Positions 1-8,214 of a DNA stretch of 39,067 nucleotides are shown piece by piece; position 1 is the stretch's first letter; every line of letters begins with the position of its first letter. The stretch covers positions 1 through 39,067 of the forward strand of contig CAKOJJ010000012.1 in assembly GCA_934089275.1 (NCBI GenBank), given 5' to 3'. Under the pieces are notes generated by a model that was given only the letters and a program-made list of their open reading frames with translations, was not told where the DNA came from and did not search any database. The translations under genes were made by a program, and so were the position numbers. This DNA is from an uncultured Bacilli bacterium (GTDB lineage: Bacteria; Bacillota_I; Bacilli_A; RF39; UBA660).

Positions 1-200
<200 letters not shown>

Positions 201-271
201 ATATAAATTATAATTGATGAGTCATTATCTTGTTTTTAAAGAACAAAATCATATAAATTTGTTAAAAATAT

Positions 272-375
272 GTTTGTGATGATAGCTTAGTGGACACACC
301 TCTTCCCATGCCGAACAGAGAAGTTAAGCACTAAAACGCCGACGATAGTGTAAGCGAAAATAGGAAGTTGCAAAC
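272..375 (+). rRNA. rrf: 5S ribosomal RNA
   Basis: About 104 bases with the 5S core CCCATGCCGAACAGAGAAGTTAAGC. The ends pair (GTTTG at the 5' end with CAAAC at the 3' end). A run of nine T follows directly at 378-386, so the terminal helix plus this run may act as the operon terminator. It is slightly shorter than the usual 110-117 nt, as seen in other AT-rich Bacilli. Ends are placed by the terminal helix. Confidence 0.93.
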
Positions 376-457
376 TATTTTTTTTTGCGTTAATTTACAA
401 ATTTCTATTGATAATATTAAATATAATGGTATTATATTAATAGAGAGGAGTTTTAAT

Positions 458-808
458 ATGATAAAGGAAAGAAATATTGCAGTATCAATCATTTTATATT
501 TTGTTACATGTGGAATTTACTACTTAATATTTATGGCTGATTCAACAAAAGATGTTGATACTATTACTAACAATCCAGAAAAGAGAAGCGGAGGTACTGT
601 TGTACTACTATCAATCTTAACTTGTGGTATATATGGATTTTATTGGTGGTATAAACAAGGTGAACTTATGGAAAAATTAAATTATGAATCTGGTAAAGCA
701 AGTTCATCAAGTGCTGTTCTATACTTATTATTATCCATATTTGGTTTATCATTTGTTAATATGATATTACTTCAATCTGATTTGAATAAGTATGCATCTC
801 AAAATTAA
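458..808 (+). CDS. DUF4234-type small membrane protein
   Basis: A 116-residue protein starting at ATG 458 behind the strong Shine-Dalgarno AGAGAGGAG. A longer reading frame begins at 368 inside the 5S end and is not credible. Three hydrophobic segments are visible (about residues 7-22, 45-62 and 83-102). The segments VTCGIYYLIF and LTCGIYGFYWW are the repeated CGIY motif of the DUF4234 family, whose members are small integral membrane proteins of unknown function. The next gene is a DUF2752 protein, another small membrane protein, so both may act in the membrane. A possible terminator lies between them. Confidence 0.85.
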   Translation: MIKERNIAVSIILYFVTCGIYYLIFMADSTKDVDTITNNPEKRSGGTVVLLSILTCGIYGFYWWYKQGELMEKLNYESGKASSSSAVLYLLLSIFGLSFVNMILLQSDLNKYASQN

Positions 809-826
809 TATTGTTAAATAATAAAG

Positions 827-857
827 AAACTATTATAATAATATTAGTTTTTTTTTT
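827..857 (+). terminator. probable terminator after the DUF4234 gene
   Basis: AAACTA at 827-832 can pair with TAGTTT at 845-850, and a run of ten T (848-857) follows. The GGAGGA ribosome binding site of the next gene starts right behind the T run. The stem is weak and AT-only apart from one C-G pair, so partial read-through is likely. Confidence 0.5.
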
Positions 858-866
858 GGAGGAAAT

Positions 867-1262
867 ATGAAAAAAAAGTTATTAGATAATACATATTTTG
901 TAGTTACCTTTATCATAATTTTAATATATGGAATATTATATTTGTTTACTAAAAAAGGATTTCCATGTATTTTTCATAAGATAACTGGTCTATATTGTCC
1001 AGGATGTGGTATTACACGAATGTTTATAAGTATATTTAAACTTAATATATATCAAGCATTTAGATATAATCCTCTAGTGTTTATTTTACTAATTATATGT
1101 CTTTTTTACTTACTAATAGACGCTTTAAAATATAAAATTTCTAAAACACATATAGAACTTCCAAAAAGTGTTTATATAGTTCTACTTATTATTGTGATTG
1201 GTTTTGGAATTCTTAGAAATATACCTTTGTTTTCTTATTTGGCTCCAACGATTGTAAATTAA
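867..1262 (+). CDS. DUF2752 membrane protein
   Basis: 131 residues, ATG at 867 with GGAGGA eight bases upstream. The protein contains the DUF2752 hallmark CPGCGITR near residue 45, followed by hydrophobic helices around 65-85 and 103-121, plus an N-terminal helix at about 9-27. DUF2752 proteins are three-helix membrane proteins of unknown function with a conserved CPxCGxTR loop. They often sit beside TM2/DUF4234-like proteins, which is the arrangement seen here. No role can be assigned. Confidence 0.88.
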   Translation: MKKKLLDNTYFVVTFIIILIYGILYLFTKKGFPCIFHKITGLYCPGCGITRMFISIFKLNIYQAFRYNPLVFILLIICLFYLLIDALKYKISKTHIELPKSVYIVLLIIVIGFGILRNIPLFSYLAPTIVN

Positions 1263-1305
1263 TTATAAAATATATAAATAAGTATTGATATAAATAATTT
1301 TTTGT

Positions 1306-1314
1306 TGCTATAAT
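1306..1314 (+). promoter_or_regulatory. extended -10 promoter of tsaE
   Basis: TGCTATAAT at 1306-1314 is a perfect extended -10 element, 16 bases ahead of the tsaE start codon. No good -35 is visible at 17 bp spacing, which is tolerated when the TGN extension is present. Confidence 0.75.
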
Positions 1315-1330
1315 GAATTAGGTGATAAGA

Positions 1331-1783
1331 ATGGATTATAAATATACATCAAGAAATGAAATCGATACAATGGAATTAGCTGAGAACATCGAATCAGAAA
1401 AGTTTCCAGGAATGATAATCTGTTTAGATGGCGAACTTGGAAGTGGAAAAACAGTTTTTGTTAAGGGTTTTGCTAAATCATTAGGTATTACAGAAAATAT
1501 AACTAGTCCAACTTTTAATATTGTAAAAGAATATGAAAGTGGAGAAATGAAGTTAAATCATATGGATGTTTATCGTATTGAGGATACTGATGAAACTATT
1601 GCTTTTAATGATTATTTTAAAGGCGATGGAGTAACAATAATTGAATGGGCTGAACTTATTGAAGATAAATTACCAGATGAAAGACTAGAAATTAAATTTA
1701 AAGTAATTGATGAAAATACTCGTGTATTAGTTTTAAAACCTTACGGACAAAAATACGAAGATTTAGTTAATTATGTTTTATAA
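1331..1783 (+). CDS. tsaE: tRNA threonylcarbamoyladenosine biosynthesis ATPase TsaE
   Basis: 150 residues. It is the P-loop ATPase that works with TsaB and TsaD to transfer threonylcarbamoyl to A37 of ANN-decoding tRNAs in the cytosol. The Walker A motif GELGSGKT spans residues 34-41, followed by the TSPTFNIV segment and a HMDVYRIED segment, all typical of TsaE. A GTG nine bases upstream is in frame, but the sequence GGTGAT there serves as the ribosome binding site, so ATG 1331 is preferred. It is the first of the t6A genes. A terminator and a new promoter separate it from tsaB. Confidence 0.95.
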   Translation: MDYKYTSRNEIDTMELAENIESEKFPGMIICLDGELGSGKTVFVKGFAKSLGITENITSPTFNIVKEYESGEMKLNHMDVYRIEDTDETIAFNDYFKGDGVTIIEWAELIEDKLPDERLEIKFKVIDENTRVLVLKPYGQKYEDLVNYVL

Positions 1784-1808
1784 ATACCTGCTTATGGTAT
1801 TTTTTTTT
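1782..1808 (+). terminator. intrinsic terminator of tsaE
   Basis: AATACC (1783-1788) pairs with GGTATT (1796-1801), followed by a T run to 1808. It begins at the tsaE stop codon. Confidence 0.8.
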
Positions 1809-1817
1809 GCCATTTTT

Positions 1818-1826
1818 TGCTATAAT
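1818..1826 (+). promoter_or_regulatory. extended -10 promoter of tsaB-rimI-tsaD
   Basis: TGCTATAAT at 1818-1826 matches the extended -10 consensus perfectly and stands 20 bases before the tsaB ATG, just after the tsaE terminator. Confidence 0.75.
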
Positions 1827-1845
1827 AACTATCGGAAGTGATGAT

Positions 1846-2418
1846 ATGTATTCATTATTTATAGATACTCATGATTTAGATTTAGTTATAGCTTTATATA
1901 AAGATAAAAAATTAAAGGATAAAGAAATAAAAGAATCATTAAGAAATCATTCTGATTACACGATGCCAATAATTGATGAAATAATAAGAAGAAATAATAT
2001 AAGTGTCCATGATATAAATGAAATATTAGTAGTTAATGGACCAGGATCATTTACTGGCGTAAGAATTGGAGTTACAATTGCAAAAATGTTAGCATATACT
2101 TTAAATGTTCCAATAAAAAGCATAGATTCAATCACGATGTATGGAATATCTGATAATGATCCAGATAAAAAATTAGTGTTAATTCCCGATGTTAAAGGAT
2201 CATATGGTGGAGTATTTGAAAATAATAAACTAATTGGAGAATTATTTTATAAATCAAAAGCCGAATTAGAAGAATATATTAAGGAAAATAATATAAATAA
2301 AATTGTTGAAAACAACATAGATTTCAACAAAATAATTGAACATTTTGAAAATGTTGAACCAACACTTGCACATGTTGTTAACCCAATATATGTTAAAGTA
2401 ATTGAGGCTTTAAAATGA
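1846..2418 (+). CDS. tsaB: tRNA threonylcarbamoyladenosine biosynthesis protein TsaB
   Basis: 190 residues. The start is ATG 1846 behind GGAAGTGAT. A TTG-initiated extension to 1807 would run through the promoter and is rejected. TsaB is the ASKHA-fold scaffold that dimerises with TsaD in t6A synthesis. The family motif NGPGSFTGVRIG is at about residues 65-76, with the DSITMYG segment after it. The C-terminal half is shorter than in E. coli TsaB, as is common in Firmicutes. The stop codon TGA overlaps the rimI start by four bases (ATGA), so translation is coupled. Confidence 0.94.
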   Translation: MYSLFIDTHDLDLVIALYKDKKLKDKEIKESLRNHSDYTMPIIDEIIRRNNISVHDINEILVVNGPGSFTGVRIGVTIAKMLAYTLNVPIKSIDSITMYGISDNDPDKKLVLIPDVKGSYGGVFENNKLIGELFYKSKAELEEYIKENNINKIVENNIDFNKIIEHFENVEPTLAHVVNPIYVKVIEALK

Positions 2419-2846
2419 TAAGAACTTATAAGTTAAGTGATTTAAAAACTATTGATTATATTGGAAATCAAATAAAACCAAATTTTGTGAATGAATATGA
2501 TATAGATAAAATAGAACTATATGATTGGTTAAATTTATTAATATATGAAGAAAATGAAAAAGTAGTTGGATTTATTGAATTTGCAAATAACGTAGGAAAT
2601 ATTGATATTTATACAATTGCTGTTGATGAAAATTTTAAACGTCATGGGATTGCAACTCAACTAATAGACTATGTAAAAAGAAACTATGATTATGAAACAA
2701 TTACTTTAGAGGTTCGAAGCAAAAATGATGCCGCGATTAAAATGTACCAAAAAAATGGTTTTGAAGTTATCAATACAAGAAAAAAATATTATGAAAATGA
2801 TGATGCATATGTTATGCAATATAAAAATAGTAAAGGAAGTATATAG
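2415..2846 (+). CDS. rimI: ribosomal protein S18 alanine N-acetyltransferase (RimI-type GNAT)
   Basis: 143 residues with a GNAT acetyltransferase fold. The acetyl-CoA loop is at about residues 66-86 (IAVDENFKRHGIATQLI, the R-x-x-G-x-A form), followed by the LEVRSKNDAAIKMYQKNGF segment typical of RimI. The family acetylates the N-terminal alanine of ribosomal protein S18, although in some Firmicutes its range is broader. It overlaps tsaB by four bases and abuts tsaD without a gap, the classical tsaB-rimI-tsaD order. The substrate is inferred from family and position. Confidence 0.9.
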   Translation: MIRTYKLSDLKTIDYIGNQIKPNFVNEYDIDKIELYDWLNLLIYEENEKVVGFIEFANNVGNIDIYTIAVDENFKRHGIATQLIDYVKRNYDYETITLEVRSKNDAAIKMYQKNGFEVINTRKKYYENDDAYVMQYKNSKGSI

Positions 2847-3857
2847 ATGAAAGATGTTTATATATTAGGAATAGAATCCAGTTGTGATGAAACAAGTATG
2901 TCAATTGTAAAAAATGGAGTAGAAGAAATAGCTACAACAGTATTTACTCAAATGGACACACATGCTTTATATGGTGGAGTAGTGCCAGAAATTGCTTCTA
3001 GAATGCACACTGAAGCCATAACTTTAGTTTTAGAGGATTTACTTTCTAAAACGGATTTAACTGTAGATGATGTTGATGCAATAGCTGTAACTTATGCTCC
3101 TGGATTGTTAGGAAGCTTACTTGTTGGAGTTGAAGCTGCTAAAGTATTGTCACTTGTTTATAATAAGCCATTAATCGCGACTCATCATATTGCTGGACAT
3201 ATTTATGCAAATAACTTAGTTAAAAGATTAACATTTCCTTTACTAGGAATAGTTGTAAGTGGAGGACACACTGAACTTGTTATTATGAAGGATGACTATG
3301 AATTTGAAGTAATTGGTACAACTTTGGATGATGCTATAGGTGAGTGTTTTGACAAAGTTGCTCGAGTTTTAGACCTTCCATATCCTGGTGGCCCAAATGT
3401 TGAAAAATATGCTGAAAAGGGAAGCAATTCTTATAATTTACCAATTCCAATGGATAATGATTCTTTAGATTTTTCCTTTAGTGGTTTAAAAAGCGCAGTA
3501 ATAAATTTAAATCATAATGAAAAAATGCGTGGTAATGAAGTTAGAAAATACGATTTAGCTTGTTCATTTCAAACAATAGCAGTTGATCAAATCGTTAGAA
3601 AAACACGTTTAGCTTTAGAAAGATATGATTTAAAAAGAGTGATTGTTGCTGGAGGAGTAAGTGCTAATAAATATTTAAGAAAAGAAATTGAAAAATTAAC
3701 TACTGAAAAAGGTGTAGAACTAACTATTCCTCCTATGAAATATTGTACTGACAACGCCACAATGATTGCAGCAGCAGCATATTATCAATACATAAAAAAA
3801 GACTTTGCTGATTTAAGTTTAAAAGCTAAAAGCCAAGAATACTTTTTTACTAAATAA
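2847..3857 (+). CDS. tsaD: tRNA N6-adenosine threonylcarbamoyltransferase TsaD
   Basis: 336 residues, full length for the family. It is the catalytic subunit that joins threonylcarbamoyl-AMP to A37 of tRNA. Visible motifs are GIESSCDET near the N-terminus, the metal-binding HHIAGH at residues 113-118, VSGGHTELV, the GECFDKVAR segment, and C-terminal GGVSANKYLR and CTDNATMIAAA. The start ATG follows the rimI stop codon directly. Its Shine-Dalgarno, GGAAG, lies inside the end of rimI, which implies coupled translation. A terminator overlaps its own stop codon. Confidence 0.97.
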   Translation: MKDVYILGIESSCDETSMSIVKNGVEEIATTVFTQMDTHALYGGVVPEIASRMHTEAITLVLEDLLSKTDLTVDDVDAIAVTYAPGLLGSLLVGVEAAKVLSLVYNKPLIATHHIAGHIYANNLVKRLTFPLLGIVVSGGHTELVIMKDDYEFEVIGTTLDDAIGECFDKVARVLDLPYPGGPNVEKYAEKGSNSYNLPIPMDNDSLDFSFSGLKSAVINLNHNEKMRGNEVRKYDLACSFQTIAVDQIVRKTRLALERYDLKRVIVAGGVSANKYLRKEIEKLTTEKGVELTIPPMKYCTDNATMIAAAAYYQYIKKDFADLSLKAKSQEYFFTK

Positions 3858-3878
3858 GATGTTATATCTTATTTTTTT
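3853..3878 (+). terminator. intrinsic terminator of tsaD
   Basis: AATAAGAT (3853-3860) pairs perfectly with ATCTTATT (3866-3873), followed by T. The tsaD stop codon is part of the left arm. Confidence 0.85.
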
Positions 3879-3879
3879 A

Positions 3880-3888
3880 TGCTATAAT
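3880..3888 (+). promoter_or_regulatory. extended -10 promoter of xfp
   Basis: TGCTATAAT at 3880-3888, directly behind the tsaD terminator and 32 bases ahead of the xfp start. The putative -35 region falls inside the terminator hairpin and matches poorly. Confidence 0.7.
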
Positions 3889-3920
3889 TTATACATAATA
3901 GAATAAGATAGGGGATAAAA

Positions 3921-6212
3921 ATGAAGACATTAACTGATCACGAATTAAATATATTAAACAATTATTTTAATGCTACAAATTACTTAGCTGTAGGACAACT
4001 ATATTTGTTAAAAAATCCACTTTTAAAAACTAAATTAACTATGGATGATGTTAAACCTAGAGTTGTTGGTCATTTTGGAACAATACCAGGAAGCAATTTT
4101 ATTTTCACACATTTAAATCGTGTAATAACTAAATATGATTTAAATATGATATATTTTGTAGGCCCTGGTCATGGAGGCCAAGTAGCAGTTACCAATGCTT
4201 ATTTAGATGGAACATATACTGAAATATATCCTAAAATAACTAAAGATGAAGCTGGTTTACAAAAATTATTTAAACAATTTTCATTCCCAGGAGGAGTGTC
4301 TAGTCATGTTGCTCCAGAAACTCCAGGAAGTATTCATGAAGGTGGTGAGCTTGGTTATTCACTTATACACGCCTTTGGAGCTGTTTTGGATAATCCTGAT
4401 TTAATTGCTGTTTCAATTGTAGGAGATGGAGAAGCCGAAACTGGACCACTTGCAACATCATGGAATATAAACAAATTTATTAATCCAAATACAGATGGGG
4501 TTGTTCTACCAATCGTGCATTTAAATGGTTATAAAATATCAAATCCAACAGTTTTATCAAGAATGAGTACTGAAGAAATTACATCTTTATTCAAGGGATA
4601 TGGATGGGATGTTTATTTTGTTGAGGATAACAATAACTCAATAGACGAAATGCAAGAAAAAATGGCTACAACAATGGATGAAATCATCTCGAAAATAAAG
4701 AAAATAAAAAATGAATATAAAGTTAAAGAAAACATAACTTATCCTAAGTGGCCAATGATAATTCTAAGAACAAAAAAAGGATGGACTGGTCCAAAAGAAA
4801 CCGAAGGTAGTTTTAAAGCACATCAAGTTCCAATTGAAATAACTGATGAAAGCAAGTTGCAAGAACTTGAAGAATGGTTAAAAAGTTACCATCCAGAAAA
4901 TATTTTTAATGATGATGGTTCAATCAAGGAAGAAATCTTATCATTCCTACCAAAAGGAAATAGAAGAATGAGTGCTAACCCAATATGTAATGGTGGCTTA
5001 TTATTGAAAGATTTAAAAACTCCGGATATAAAGAACTATATGCTTGATGCTCATCATGGCGATATTGTAAGCCGTGATATGTACAATTTAGGTGCTTATT
5101 TAAGAGATGTAATTAAGCTTAACGAGCAAAACCATAACTTTAGAATATTTGGTCCAGATGAAGCTATGAGTAATCGTCTAAATCAAGTATTTGAAGTAAC
5201 AGATAGACAATGGTTAATGCCAATCGGAGAAAAAGACGAACACGTTAGTCCATATGGTAGAGTATTAGATTCATATTTGTCAGAACATTTTGCAGAAGGT
5301 GCTTTAGAAGGATATTTACTTACAGGTAGACATGGTATAATTCATTCATACGAGTCTTTTATTAGAGTAGTTGATTCAATGATAGGTATTCATGCAAAAT
5401 GGCTTAAAATGACTAAAGAACTACCTTGGAGAGCTCCTATATCATCTCTAAACATAATTGAAACAAGTCACATATGGCAACAAGATCATAATGGTTATAC
5501 TCATCAAGAACCGGGATTTATAAATCATGTTTTAAACAAAAAAAGAGATATAATAGATATATATCTTCCATATGATACAAATTCACTTATTTATACAGTT
5601 GATAAATGCTTAAAAAGTAAAAATATGATTAATACGATTATTGCTTCTAAGCATGATCGCCCTCAATGGTTAAATTATGAAGAGACAATAAAACATTGTG
5701 AAAAAGGAATTGGAATATGGGATTTTGCTAGCGATGAAAATCCTGATATAATTCTAGCCTGTGCAGGAGAAACACCAACTCTTGAAGTATTAGCTGCAAC
5801 TAGTATTTTAAAAGAAAAAACTGATATTAAGGTTAGAGTAGTTAACGTAGTATTCCTAGAAACTTTAGATGAACTTCCAGAAGAAGAATTCAATAAGTTG
5901 TTCCCAATTGGAATACCAGTAATCTTCAATTTCCATGGATATCCAAATGTTATAAGAGAACTTACTTATAATAGAAAACAAAAATTTATAATTCATGGCT
6001 ATGAAGAAGAGGGTGCAATTACTACACCATTTGATATGCGTGTTTTAAATAAAATAGATAGATTTCATTTAGTAATAGAAGTGCTAAATTTATTAAATAA
6101 AAATGAAGATGTAAAAAGATACTGTCAAGATGAGTTGATGAAACATTATGATTATATTCGTGAGACTGGTCAAGATCTAGATGAAGTTTTGAATTGGAAA
6201 TGGAAAGATTAA
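3921..6212 (+). CDS. xfp: phosphoketolase (xylulose-5-phosphate/fructose-6-phosphate)
   Basis: 763 residues, a thiamine diphosphate enzyme that splits xylulose 5-phosphate (and often fructose 6-phosphate) to acetyl phosphate plus glyceraldehyde 3-phosphate or erythrose 4-phosphate. Family signatures are clear: the GHFGTIPGSNFIFTHLNR region near residue 50, GPGHGGQVAVTNAYLDGTYTE near 75, the ThDP motif VGDGEAETGPLATSW near 170, and FGPDEAMSNRL near 410. Length is at the short end of the usual 780-825. The start uses AGGGGA six bases upstream. It stands alone between its own promoter and a stop-overlapping terminator, and points to acetate or lactate fermentation of sugars. Substrate preference cannot be told from motifs. 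Confidence 0.96.
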   Translation: MKTLTDHELNILNNYFNATNYLAVGQLYLLKNPLLKTKLTMDDVKPRVVGHFGTIPGSNFIFTHLNRVITKYDLNMIYFVGPGHGGQVAVTNAYLDGTYTEIYPKITKDEAGLQKLFKQFSFPGGVSSHVAPETPGSIHEGGELGYSLIHAFGAVLDNPDLIAVSIVGDGEAETGPLATSWNINKFINPNTDGVVLPIVHLNGYKISNPTVLSRMSTEEITSLFKGYGWDVYFVEDNNNSIDEMQEKMATTMDEIISKIKKIKNEYKVKENITYPKWPMIILRTKKGWTGPKETEGSFKAHQVPIEITDESKLQELEEWLKSYHPENIFNDDGSIKEEILSFLPKGNRRMSANPICNGGLLLKDLKTPDIKNYMLDAHHGDIVSRDMYNLGAYLRDVIKLNEQNHNFRIFGPDEAMSNRLNQVFEVTDRQWLMPIGEKDEHVSPYGRVLDSYLSEHFAEGALEGYLLTGRHGIIHSYESFIRVVDSMIGIHAKWLKMTKELPWRAPISSLNIIETSHIWQQDHNGYTHQEPGFINHVLNKKRDIIDIYLPYDTNSLIYTVDKCLKSKNMINTIIASKHDRPQWLNYEETIKHCEKGIGIWDFASDENPDIILACAGETPTLEVLAATSILKEKTDIKVRVVNVVFLETLDELPEEEFNKLFPIGIPVIFNFHGYPNVIRELTYNRKQKFIIHGYEEEGAITTPFDMRVLNKIDRFHLVIEVLNLLNKNEDVKRYCQDELMKHYDYIRETGQDLDEVLNWKWKD

Positions 6213-6224
6213 CTTTCCGTTTTT
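6202..6224 (+). terminator. intrinsic terminator of xfp
   Basis: GGAAAG (6202-6207) pairs with CTTTCC (6213-6218) and a short T run follows. The xfp stop codon sits in the loop. The convergent cwlJ gene ends at 6223, so the hairpin may serve both strands, though the opposite strand has only a weak T run. Confidence 0.75.
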
Positions 6225-6645
6225 ATTTTATTTCTTTACACACTCCAGCATCAGGTTCATAAAAACAATGAGATTTATATCTACCAGAAAGTTCTTGGCC
6301 ATACCAAACATTTTTACAACTGTTATTTCCTGGGGCATAGAACCAAAGTGCATTAGTCGCTGGGTAAAAATATTCTCCTCTTAAACATCTTTTTGCTAAA
6401 TTCTTTTCTTTAGTTGTAGAAGACGATTGAAAAAGAGAACTAGATGATCCAACGAAACCTCCAGGAGATTGATAAACTATTCCTTCAATAGTTCTAATAT
6501 TTTTAAAAAGATCGCATGTAACAAGAACACGATTAATGATTACATTTCCAACCATAAGCATAGCAAGAGCTCCATCACTTAAAGCCTCAGCTCGCATAAG
6601 TCTAGCCATCAAATCAAGTTCTTTAGTTGTATAATTTACTAACAT
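6223..6645 (-). CDS. cwlJ: spore cortex-lytic enzyme CwlJ (cell wall hydrolase)
   Basis: 140 residues, close to the length of Bacillus CwlJ and, like it, without a signal peptide. CwlJ is a coat-located hydrolase that degrades spore cortex peptidoglycan during germination. The match to CwlJ as I know it is strong along the whole chain: LMARLMRAEA near residue 11 (with the conserved Glu), MLMVGNVIINR near 30, FKNIRTI near 50, ALWFYAPG near 100, and RYKSHCFYEP near 122. The start is ATG 6645; a GTG twelve bases further out lies in the Shine-Dalgarno AGGTGAT. It does not sit beside gerQ, its usual partner. Its ribosome binding site lies in a hairpin (see 6643-6681). Confidence 0.92.
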   Translation of the reverse strand: MLVNYTTKELDLMARLMRAEALSDGALAMLMVGNVIINRVLVTCDLFKNIRTIEGIVYQSPGGFVGSSSSLFQSSSTTKEKNLAKRCLRGEYFYPATNALWFYAPGNNSCKNVWYGQELSGRYKSHCFYEPDAGVCKEIK

Positions 6646-6681
6646 AAAAAAAATCACCTATAACATTATATGCTATAGGTG
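6643..6681 (-). promoter_or_regulatory. hairpin that is both a terminator and the cwlJ ribosome binding site
   Basis: On the minus strand CACCTATA (complement of 6674-6681) pairs with TATAGGTG (complement of 6655-6662) across an 11-nt loop. The right arm contains the AGGTGA Shine-Dalgarno of cwlJ, and the arm is followed by a T run (6646-6653) and then the cwlJ ATG. The structure is a textbook terminator for the upstream SH3 gene and would also hide the ribosome binding site. The loop includes TATAAT, which could be a -10 element, but a -10 there would be very close to the start codon. Confidence 0.65.
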
Positions 6682-6688
6682 GTTATTT

Positions 6689-7324
6689 TTATCTTGGATA
6701 TTTAGAGAAATCTACAACTTTATTTTCTGATGGTTTAATCGTAAACACAATTTTTTGAGTTTTGCTTGTTTCATTACCTGCACCATCGGTAACTGTATAA
6801 CGGATCCAATATTGGTCAATTCCTTGATATTCATCAACTTCATGATATACGACATGTGATACTTTATAATCAGGTTTATCATCCCAAACTTCTAAGTGAT
6901 CATAATTGATATCATCTATACTATTTACATAATAAATTGCATCATTAAACTTTAATGTAGGTTTATACACGTCCTTTGGACTATTAACATCTTTTAAATA
7001 AGTATGTTTGGAATCATTTGCAATCCAACCAGTTTCTCCAGCATATTTACCATGATATTCAATCTTATACCAAGTCATTACTCCACCAGTATAAACCTCT
7101 TGAACAGCAAATATATCACCTTTATGTACTTTTCCTAAAGAAGCACTATATTTATCATGATCTTTTCTAACATTAAGTTCTTTAATTTGAACTTCAACAT
7201 ACCAACCTTTTTTTATTTCAGCGATTCTTTTTTGTTCAGATTGATAATTTATAAACTTTTTAACTCCAAAGTATCCTCCAACAAGAATACCTATTATCAA
7301 TATAAATGTAAAAAACTTTTTCAT
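6689..7324 (-). CDS. membrane-anchored SH3-domain protein with Ig-like C-terminal domain
   Basis: 211 residues. An N-terminal hydrophobic segment (about 5-25) acts as signal anchor. A bacterial SH3 domain follows at about 42-105, shown by ELNVRKDHDKYSASLGKV, the W in TWYKIEYHG and GETGWIAND. The C-terminal part (about 125-200) has VSHVVYHEVDEYQG and YTVTDGAGNETSKTQ, the pattern of an extracellular Ig-like/HYR-type domain. SH3 domains of this type bind peptidoglycan, so a cell-wall-facing role is likely. No catalytic domain is present. It lies just upstream of cwlJ on the same strand, with a terminator hairpin between. Confidence 0.8.
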   Translation of the reverse strand: MKKFFTFILIIGILVGGYFGVKKFINYQSEQKRIAEIKKGWYVEVQIKELNVRKDHDKYSASLGKVHKGDIFAVQEVYTGGVMTWYKIEYHGKYAGETGWIANDSKHTYLKDVNSPKDVYKPTLKFNDAIYYVNSIDDINYDHLEVWDDKPDYKVSHVVYHEVDEYQGIDQYWIRYTVTDGAGNETSKTQKIVFTIKPSENKVVDFSKYPR

Positions 7325-7383
7325 TTTATCACTTCCTATGTTAATAAGTTACCATAAATACAAGAAAATAGCAATAAATCATA

Positions 7384-7412
7384 TTTACAATACAACCATT
7401 ATCTAATATAAT
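7384..7412 (+). promoter_or_regulatory. promoter of the 7437 gene
   Basis: TTTACA (7384-7389), 17-bp spacer, TATAAT (7407-7412). It lies 24 bases before the ATG. Confidence 0.75.
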
Positions 7413-7436
7413 AAATAACTACAAGTTGGTGAATAT

Positions 7437-8189
7437 ATGAATAGGTTGAGTTTAGCTATATTAACTAATAAATTGTTTGAAGAATGGGTTAAAAACAATA
7501 GAAGTTTTACAGGGATTCAAGTATCATTAGAAGATACTGAATATAATGAGTTTATGTCTGTTGTATATGAAGCAAAGAATATATTTTCTTTTTTAACTTA
7601 TTCAAAATATTACAATATCTACGAATTAATTGAAGAATTTTTAAACAGTCTAAAAGAAGCTCAAATGAAGGAATACACATTTGTGAAAACCTACATTGTA
7701 TCAATAGAAGAGTCAATAAAGAAAATCATAAATATAGAATATTTAGTTCACTTATATAACTTCTTGTTAATGTTTAGCAGATCTAACTTTCCAAATAACT
7801 ATAGATTTTTATATGAAAATGCAGAACTATCAACTATTATGAGTGTTTATCCTGAGGTGACTGGATATTATGAACAAGCATCGATATTTATTCAACCAGA
7901 AAAACCTCAAACAGATATATCTAAAGAAAGATATGAGCTTACAAACACTTTAAACAATCTTATAAAAAATTTATTGAAAGAATCTTTTACTAATGCTTCA
8001 TATTGTGAATTCAAATCACAATTTATAAAATACTTAGAAGAATCTAATATATCTCGAAAAAGTATATTGGAATATGAAGGGTTTATGAATTATTATCATG
8101 CTAGTATGCGAAAATTTTTTTCAATAAAAGATGACAAAGAAAAAAGATTGTTAAAGGAAACACTAGACATATTCGGTAATAATTTGTAA
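7437..8189 (+). CDS. hypothetical helical protein
   Basis: 250 residues, not recognised. There is no signal peptide or membrane segment, so it should be cytosolic. The sequence is rich in Lys, Glu, Asn and aromatic residues and is predicted by eye to be almost all alpha-helical. The start ATG follows GTTGGTG and a good promoter. The lipoprotein gene starts 25 bases behind its stop, so the two are probably co-transcribed. No motif supports a function. Confidence 0.7.
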   Translation: MNRLSLAILTNKLFEEWVKNNRSFTGIQVSLEDTEYNEFMSVVYEAKNIFSFLTYSKYYNIYELIEEFLNSLKEAQMKEYTFVKTYIVSIEESIKKIINIEYLVHLYNFLLMFSRSNFPNNYRFLYENAELSTIMSVYPEVTGYYEQASIFIQPEKPQTDISKERYELTNTLNNLIKNLLKESFTNASYCEFKSQFIKYLEESNISRKSILEYEGFMNYYHASMRKFFSIKDDKEKRLLKETLDIFGNNL

Positions 8190-8214
8190 TATTATGTTTA
8201 GAAAGGAGAACGTA

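Noticed and set aside
368..457. N-terminal extension of the DUF4234 protein
   Set aside because: It would begin inside the 5S rRNA and run through its T-rich end; the ATG at 458 has a strong Shine-Dalgarno.
5675..5929. 84-codon minus-strand frame inside xfp
   Set aside because: Antisense shadow of a highly conserved enzyme gene, no Shine-Dalgarno.
7157..7357. 66-codon plus-strand frame over the start of the SH3 gene
   Set aside because: Phe/Tyr-rich antisense shadow across a gene start and its promoter region.
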